NCBI GenBank assembly: GCA_017443025.1
Contig: JAFSPG010000001.1
Span: 1 to 64,000, forward strand
Origin: Bacteroidales bacterium
GTDB taxonomy: Bacteria > Bacteroidota > Bacteroidia > Bacteroidales > UBA932
Length of the DNA stretch: 64,000 nt
Reading direction: 5' to 3'
Position 1 is the first letter of the stretch. The number at the start of each line of letters is the position of its first letter. Positions 59,336 to 64,000 of this stretch are shown piece after piece. The notes under the pieces were generated by a model. It did no database searches. It was given only the letters and a program-made list of their open reading frames with translations, and had not been told where the DNA came from. The position numbers and the translations under genes were made by a program.

Positions 59336-62300
59336 ATGAAGACTTATTTCAAATACTTTATGTCGATGGCTGCAGCAGTCGTCGCATTGTCCTCCTGCCA
59401 GAAGGAAATTGAATCCAAAGATGCTCCAGCCAAAGAAAAAGGCGTTCTCAGCATTACCGTAAAGGCTACTCAAGAAGCATTGAAGAGCGAAGCCGGAACC
59501 AAGACTTACATTGACGGAACTTCCGTTTTCTGGGGTACCGGCGAATACATGAAGATTGGTGTGTTCGATGGCGAAGGCACAGCCTGGGGCACTTCGAATG
59601 ACGAAAGCGCCGACCTCTGGAATAGCCAGCAGCAGGCACTTTTTGAATTCTCGATCACTCCCAAGACAGAATCCGGAACTTACACCTATTACGGTATGTA
59701 TCCTGCTTCTGCAGCGGCTACCTCATCGAATAATGACCCTGCCACCTATAAGGTCAACCTTCCCGCAGCCCAGAATGCTACGGCTTCTTCCTACGACCCG
59801 AAGGCTTACATTCTCGTTGCTCAGCCTGACGGCGGCCACGATGCAGTTATGACCGATTGGGACGCCGCATTCCGCCGCGCCACCGCCCTCAACAAGATTA
59901 CCCTTAAGAATCTCCCCGAGGATATCAAGCGCGTTTCCATTACTGCTCCCGAGAATGTCAAACTCGCCGGTGGACGTCACATCAACCTCACTACAGGTCA
60001 GAGCGATGATATTTACAGCGGCGTCAACAAGATTGATGTCAAGTTCGACGCACCTCAGGCCACAGGTTCCGACGTTGTCGTTTGGTTCACCTCCTGGGAC
60101 GCCGAAATTCCCGTTGATGCAAATCTTACCATAGTAGCTTATTCAACGGCCCACACTTTCACCCGCACACTTACAGTTGCCAACAAGTCCATCACCTTCA
60201 AGGAGGGCTGCCTGAACACTCTGAATGTCAACATGAGCAGCGCAGACCAGGGCGACAACACCGAGCTTGAGCCCGGCGATTATGTAGTTCTTGCCAAGAA
60301 TAATACTACTTACTACGCCATGAAGGCCGAGGTCACAGGCACCGGAACAAGCACTCGTATGGTTTCTGTCGACTATACCGGCAGCCTCGATTCGTACAAT
60401 GGTGATGGTGACATTGTTTGGACCATCGAAAATACCGGTAGTGCCTATACCATCAAGAATGGAAGCAACTATCTCGGATGGACTTCCGGCAACTACGCGG
60501 CATTCGTTGCAGAAGAAAGCTATTCTGATGAGGTCTGCTTGATGGATATCACCTACAACGAAGGTACTTATCTAATCAGCTCCAACAGCGACTCCGAGCG
60601 GAAACTCGCAAGGAACACCAGCAACGCTTACTTTGCATTCTACGCTGGAACCCAGTACAAAGATATCGTCTTCGTTCCTGCAACCGTCGATACACGTTCC
60701 GATGTAACTCTCGCCTTCGAGGATGCAGTTGTAAACCTTACTACAAGCGATTATGACCAGTTCTTCGGCCAGGAAGATGTTACCGCAACTCCTAGCGTTG
60801 AAGCCGTAACCAACCACCTTGAATGGAGCTACACGGATCCCAACGGAATCATTGACGAATTCGACAATGGTGCGCTTTTGCTTAACGGCAAAACCGGTAC
60901 AGCTACAGTTACCGTATCCTTCGCCGGCGACGAGAACTACCGTCCCGCCGAGGCCAGCTACACCATCAACGTTACCGATGGCGGCATTCCGACCGTTAGT
61001 TATGAAAAAGTAACTTCAGCTCCCGCAGATTGGAGTGGTGATTACCTGCTTGTATGTGAGAATCGTGGCGAAGCCCTTTCGTCTATTTCTACAACTTCCA
61101 CAAAATATGGAATTGGAGCCGCGGTCACGATTAGCAACGACGCTATTGAATCCAGCGCCACTGTAGATGCCTACAAGATTGTCATTGCCGCCGCAACTGG
61201 CGAAGGAAGCGGATATACGCTCAGATTTGGAGATGATTATCTGTTCTGGAGCTCCGGAAACTCCTTGGCCACAAACGCAACGGAATCTGACAACACACGT
61301 TGGACCATTACGGAAGGTGCTACCGCCGGGAACTGGATTATTGCGAATGTCAAAGATTCTGCAAGAGAAATTTGGTATAATACCAGTTCACCTCGATTTG
61401 CTTGTTACACTGGTAAGAGTGAGGCCTCCGCAGGCTATGCTGCAATCCAGCTTTACAAATACGCATCTGCACCTGACACCCGTCAGGAGGCAGGCATGAG
61501 CTGGAGCGCCGAGGCTGCAACTGCCACATTTAACACTGGCAACACCATCAGCTTCACGGCTCCTTCCTTGGATCAAGGCAATGCAAGTGCCGTAACTTAC
61601 GAGTCAACTGACGCCAACATCGCTACTATCGACGAGAACACCGGTGAGGTTACCATCGCCGCCCTCAACGAAAACGTTGTCACTGAAGGCAGCACCACAA
61701 TCAAGGCCGTCTTCGCCGGTGATGACAATTATAAGCCTCAGACCGTAAGCTACACCCTTACCGTCGCTGACGGACGTGCTCAAGTACCTACTCCTTCTTT
61801 CGACACCCCTGAAGGAGAGGTTACAGCTGGCACCGATGTTGCTTTTGAGTGCGAACTTGACGAAGTCAACTTCCACTATACCGTTAACGGCACTACTCCT
61901 ACCGTCGACTCCCCTATCGGCACTTCAGTCGTAATCGATGAGCCTATGACCGTCAAGATTATCGCCGAGAAACTTGGTTACAAGCCCAGCGAGGTAGCTT
62001 CAGCAACTTATACTATCTCCGGCGTACAGCCTCACGACGGTTCGCTCGAGTATCCTTACACCGCTTCCGAGGCCCGCGATCTGGCTCTCAACGGAGATAC
62101 CGGCACATATTATATTACCGGTACCGTTACAAAGGTTCAGAACCAGTTCAGCGCCGGTTATGGCACCGCCAACTTCTGGATTGACGAAAATGGCGTAGCC
62201 GAAGATGTATTTGAAGGATATAAAATCAAATACTTCGACGACGTCGCCTGGGTTGAAGGCAACAGACTTATGGAAGTTGGTGATGTAGTTATCATCAATG

Positions 62301-63049
62301 GTACGCTTACTGTTTACAAATCAAGCATCGCTGAAACCAGCAGCGGCCACCTTGTATCCATTAACGGCACCACCAAGGGTCTGCACGCCGGTTCACTGTC
62401 AGCATCACCCGACAACGACAACAAGCAGATTACAGTCACCTGGGGCGCAGCCACCGGAACCGACAGCGCTGTCAGCTACGCAGTTACCTGCGGCGACCAA
62501 AACTACAACGCTTCTGCTGCCGGCAGCCATACCTTCACAATGGCCGACTACGGCTCATACGACGTTAGCGTTGTAGCTACAGCCGCCGATGCCTTCTCCG
62601 CCACCGCCACGACAACTGCCATATTGAGTGATCCCAGCTCCGGCGGCGACGAGACCACCGAAGAGATTACCACCGGCACATTCAGCGGCGACGCGAACAG
62701 TTTGTCGATGACAACTACCTCCGGTATTACTATCTCTCAGCTTAAGAATGGTGGAACTAACTGCAACACCAACTACAATACGGTCAGCACCTTGAGAGTT
62801 TACCGTGCAAACCAGATACAGTTCACTGGCAAGACCTTCAAGAAGGTTGAGATGTACTATACCGGTACCTATTCCGGCGCAAGCTGGACTGTAGCTAATG
62901 GCGGCGGCACCGTTACCATCGACACATCGAACAAGAAGGTCGTTTGGGAGAATACAGGTGGCGCCACAACCGTAACTCTCCAGAATTCAACCGCCAGCGG
63001 TACCAATACCCAGCTGAGAACCACCAAGTTCGTCATAACCTACGAATGA
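59336..63049 (+). CDS. Giant surface lipoprotein, fimbrillin-like with ricin-like, Ig-like and OB-like modules; interrupted by in-frame TGA
   Basis: From ATG 59336 the open part has 1237 residues. A lipoprotein signal (MKTYFKYFMSMAAAVVALSS, Cys 21) precedes a fimbrillin-like domain (about 35-310; KTYIDGTSVFWGTGEYMKIG). Two copies of a ricin-like plus Ig-like unit follow (about 315-575 and 580-830; e.g. DYVVLAKNN, DYLLVCEN; GDENYRPAEASYTI, GDDNYKPQTVSYTL). Next are a chitobiase C-terminal-like unit (HYTVNGTTPTVDSPIGTSV), an OB-like DUF6359-type domain (about 915-1010) and an FN3-like domain. TGA at 63047-63049 stops it, but the same frame stays open to the window end (63050-64000). Exported and surface-bound; likely a nuclease lipoprotein in intact form. 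Confidence 0.8.
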   Translation: MKTYFKYFMSMAAAVVALSSCQKEIESKDAPAKEKGVLSITVKATQEALKSEAGTKTYIDGTSVFWGTGEYMKIGVFDGEGTAWGTSNDESADLWNSQQQALFEFSITPKTESGTYTYYGMYPASAAATSSNNDPATYKVNLPAAQNATASSYDPKAYILVAQPDGGHDAVMTDWDAAFRRATALNKITLKNLPEDIKRVSITAPENVKLAGGRHINLTTGQSDDIYSGVNKIDVKFDAPQATGSDVVVWFTSWDAEIPVDANLTIVAYSTAHTFTRTLTVANKSITFKEGCLNTLNVNMSSADQGDNTELEPGDYVVLAKNNTTYYAMKAEVTGTGTSTRMVSVDYTGSLDSYNGDGDIVWTIENTGSAYTIKNGSNYLGWTSGNYAAFVAEESYSDEVCLMDITYNEGTYLISSNSDSERKLARNTSNAYFAFYAGTQYKDIVFVPATVDTRSDVTLAFEDAVVNLTTSDYDQFFGQEDVTATPSVEAVTNHLEWSYTDPNGIIDEFDNGALLLNGKTGTATVTVSFAGDENYRPAEASYTINVTDGGIPTVSYEKVTSAPADWSGDYLLVCENRGEALSSISTTSTKYGIGAAVTISNDAIESSATVDAYKIVIAAATGEGSGYTLRFGDDYLFWSSGNSLATNATESDNTRWTITEGATAGNWIIANVKDSAREIWYNTSSPRFACYTGKSEASAGYAAIQLYKYASAPDTRQEAGMSWSAEAATATFNTGNTISFTAPSLDQGNASAVTYESTDANIATIDENTGEVTIAALNENVVTEGSTTIKAVFAGDDNYKPQTVSYTLTVADGRAQVPTPSFDTPEGEVTAGTDVAFECELDEVNFHYTVNGTTPTVDSPIGTSVVIDEPMTVKIIAEKLGYKPSEVASATYTISGVQPHDGSLEYPYTASEARDLALNGDTGTYYITGTVTKVQNQFSAGYGTANFWIDENGVAEDVFEGYKIKYFDDVAWVEGNRLMEVGDVVIINGTLTVYKSSIAETSSGHLVSINGTTKGLHAGSLSASPDNDNKQITVTWGAATGTDSAVSYAVTCGDQNYNASAAGSHTFTMADYGSYDVSVVATAADAFSATATTTAILSDPSSGGDETTEEITTGTFSGDANSLSMTTTSGITISQLKNGGTNCNTNYNTVSTLRVYRANQIQFTGKTFKKVEMYYTGTYSGASWTVANGGGTVTIDTSNKKVVWENTGGATTVTLQNSTASGTNTQLRTTKFVITYE

Positions 63050-64000
63050 GGAGGATCCGGAGGCGGAACCTCCGGGGGCCAGGAGGCCACAGCTACTGTA
63101 ACTACCGCCGCTTCTCCTACGGAAGTGAGTTCGACAGGGGCAACCCTGTCGGGCTCCTTCACCGGAGAAACCGGAACAATTTCTGAGACGGGCTTCTATT
63201 ACGGAGCCACTCAGGGGAACCTTGACAACAAGGCTTCCACGGGTAGTACGACCTCACCATTCAGCAAGGCCATATACGGCCTTAATGCGAACACTACTTA
63301 TTATTACAAGGCATACGTCGTAGAGTACAACGAGTCCACCTCCTCCAATGAGGAGCGCCCCGGCAGCATCGTGTCCTTCAAGACCAAAGCCGTTGCCACC
63401 GCCACGGTCAGCAACGCAGAGGCCACGTCCATAGGTAACACCGGTGCGAGCCTGAACGGCAGCTATTCCGGCGCCACCGGGACCATCAATGCCGCCGGCT
63501 TCTATTATGGAACCAGCTCCGGAAATCTTGCCAACAAAGTGACCGCCACAGGTACCCAGACTCCTTTCAGCGTGGCGCTCAGTGGTCTCACCAAGAACAC
63601 GACGTATTACTTCAAAGCCTACGTTGAAGAGTACAACGAGAACTCAGGAGAAAACGAGGAGCGGCTGGCTTCCGGTACCCTGAGCTTTACAACCACCGAT
63701 TTGACTCCTCAGGTAGCAGAAGGGTGGTTGGAACTCCCGGCGATTACAGGCAATGAAGATTTCGTGGGCAAGTTCTACGGAAGCGGGGCAAGCACCGGCT
63801 CTAACCGTAACTACAGCTACAACTACAATTATACCTACTACGCATCGCTTTGGGTAGCTTATCCTCTATGCGGAACTCACAAGAGCGGTAGCGCCTCAAC
63901 TTCGAGCTGGCGATATAATCCCAACATCGCCAACAACAAGCAGGTAAATATAGTCAGCAACAGTTACGGCACGATGTATAACGCTTCTTCCTATGCACGC
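63050..64000 (+). pseudogene. Continuation of the lipoprotein: two FN3-like repeats and start of a non-specific nuclease domain (3' end outside window)
   Basis: After the TGA, 317 codons remain open in the same frame. They start with a Gly/Ser linker (GGSGGGTSGGQEA), so the TGA most likely replaces a GGA glycine codon. Two tandem repeats of about 90 residues follow, each with ETGFYYGATQGNLDNK / AAGFYYGTSSGNLANK, NTTYYYKAYVVEYNE / NTTYYFKAYVEEYNE. From about 63710 comes GWLELPAITGNEDF, SLWVAYPLCGTHK, SWRYNPNIANNKQVNI and SSYAR, the front half of a DNA/RNA non-specific (EndA/NucA-like, His-Me finger) endonuclease as found in Bacteroidales lipoproteins. The catalytic RGH segment would come just past the window end. 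Confidence 0.7.

Noticed and set aside
63047-63049. UGA recoded as glycine, as in some candidate-phyla bacteria.
   Set aside because: TGA clearly ends several intact genes here (stops near 16651, 27055, 45557, 47926 and 51323), and the rest of the content is ordinary Bacteroidota.
63046-63186. New start at ATG 63046 (MRRIRRRNLRGPG...) after the lipoprotein stop.
   Set aside because: It is in a different frame, very Arg-rich, and antagonises the obvious FN3-like coding frame; only a shadow.
1-64000. CRISPR array, prophage or defence island.
   Set aside because: No regular direct repeats with spacers, no cas, capsid, integrase or restriction genes were seen; the TerB protein alone is not enough.

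Overview
The window reads as chromosome of a Bacteroidota bacterium, most likely order Bacteroidales. Evidence seen in the sequence: promoters of the TTTG-N19-TAnnTTTG type, AT-rich leaders with few strong Shine-Dalgarno sites, a short RpoD (286 aa), a SusC/SusD polysaccharide-utilization locus with a SusR-like regulator, an Mfa-type fimbrial operon, a DUF2795 protein and many short-lipobox lipoproteins. GC content looks near 50 percent. Genus cannot be settled by eye; an uncultured gut or rumen lineage is an inference.

Layout. 1-139: right end of an IS3/IS150-type insertion sequence that has cut off the 3' end of a DMT-family permease gene (137-979). 1064-20640: housekeeping block with tex, a ClC channel gene broken by an in-frame TAG, a lipid kinase, a degP-rpoD-argS run, dnaN plus a DnaQ-like exonuclease, a BaiN-like flavoprotein, an OmpP1/FadL porin, an AraC regulator coupled to a metallophosphoesterase, a TlpA-like thioredoxin, tRNA-Thr and two tRNA-Lys, folE-manC and a DUF2795 protein. 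20720-28002: a multidomain lipoprotein, a TerB/Sel1 protein with a duplicated C-terminal module, and a translationally coupled pair made of an NMT1-type binding protein and a Cache-HAMP-SpoIIE phosphatase. 28072-40479: a compact PUL (susC-susD-IPT lipoprotein-GH5-GH3) ended by a strong terminator and headed by a membrane AraC regulator, probably for a beta-glucan. 40525-54821: a DUF3575/OmpA-like protein facing a six-gene mfa-type fimbrial operon whose genes touch or overlap at nearly every junction. 54970-59063: MenA-like prenyltransferase, an L-fucose-isomerase-like protein and a Na/Pi cotransporter. 59059-64000: a 49-aa orphan protein followed by a very large surface lipoprotein whose frame runs through an in-frame TGA into FN3-like repeats and the start of a non-specific nuclease domain, cut by the window end.

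How it fits together: the accessory half is mostly cell-surface equipment (glycan capture, fimbriae, lipoproteins, nuclease), while the first third is core. Three genes look damaged or interrupted (permease by an IS, ClC by TAG, nuclease lipoprotein by TGA) and a fourth (TlpA) may have lost its start codon. TAG ends tex, dnaN and the flavoprotein, and TGA ends several fimbrial genes, the AraC gene and the binding-protein gene, so both codons work as stops here and the interruptions are not a changed genetic code.

No CRISPR array, prophage or rRNA operon was seen.
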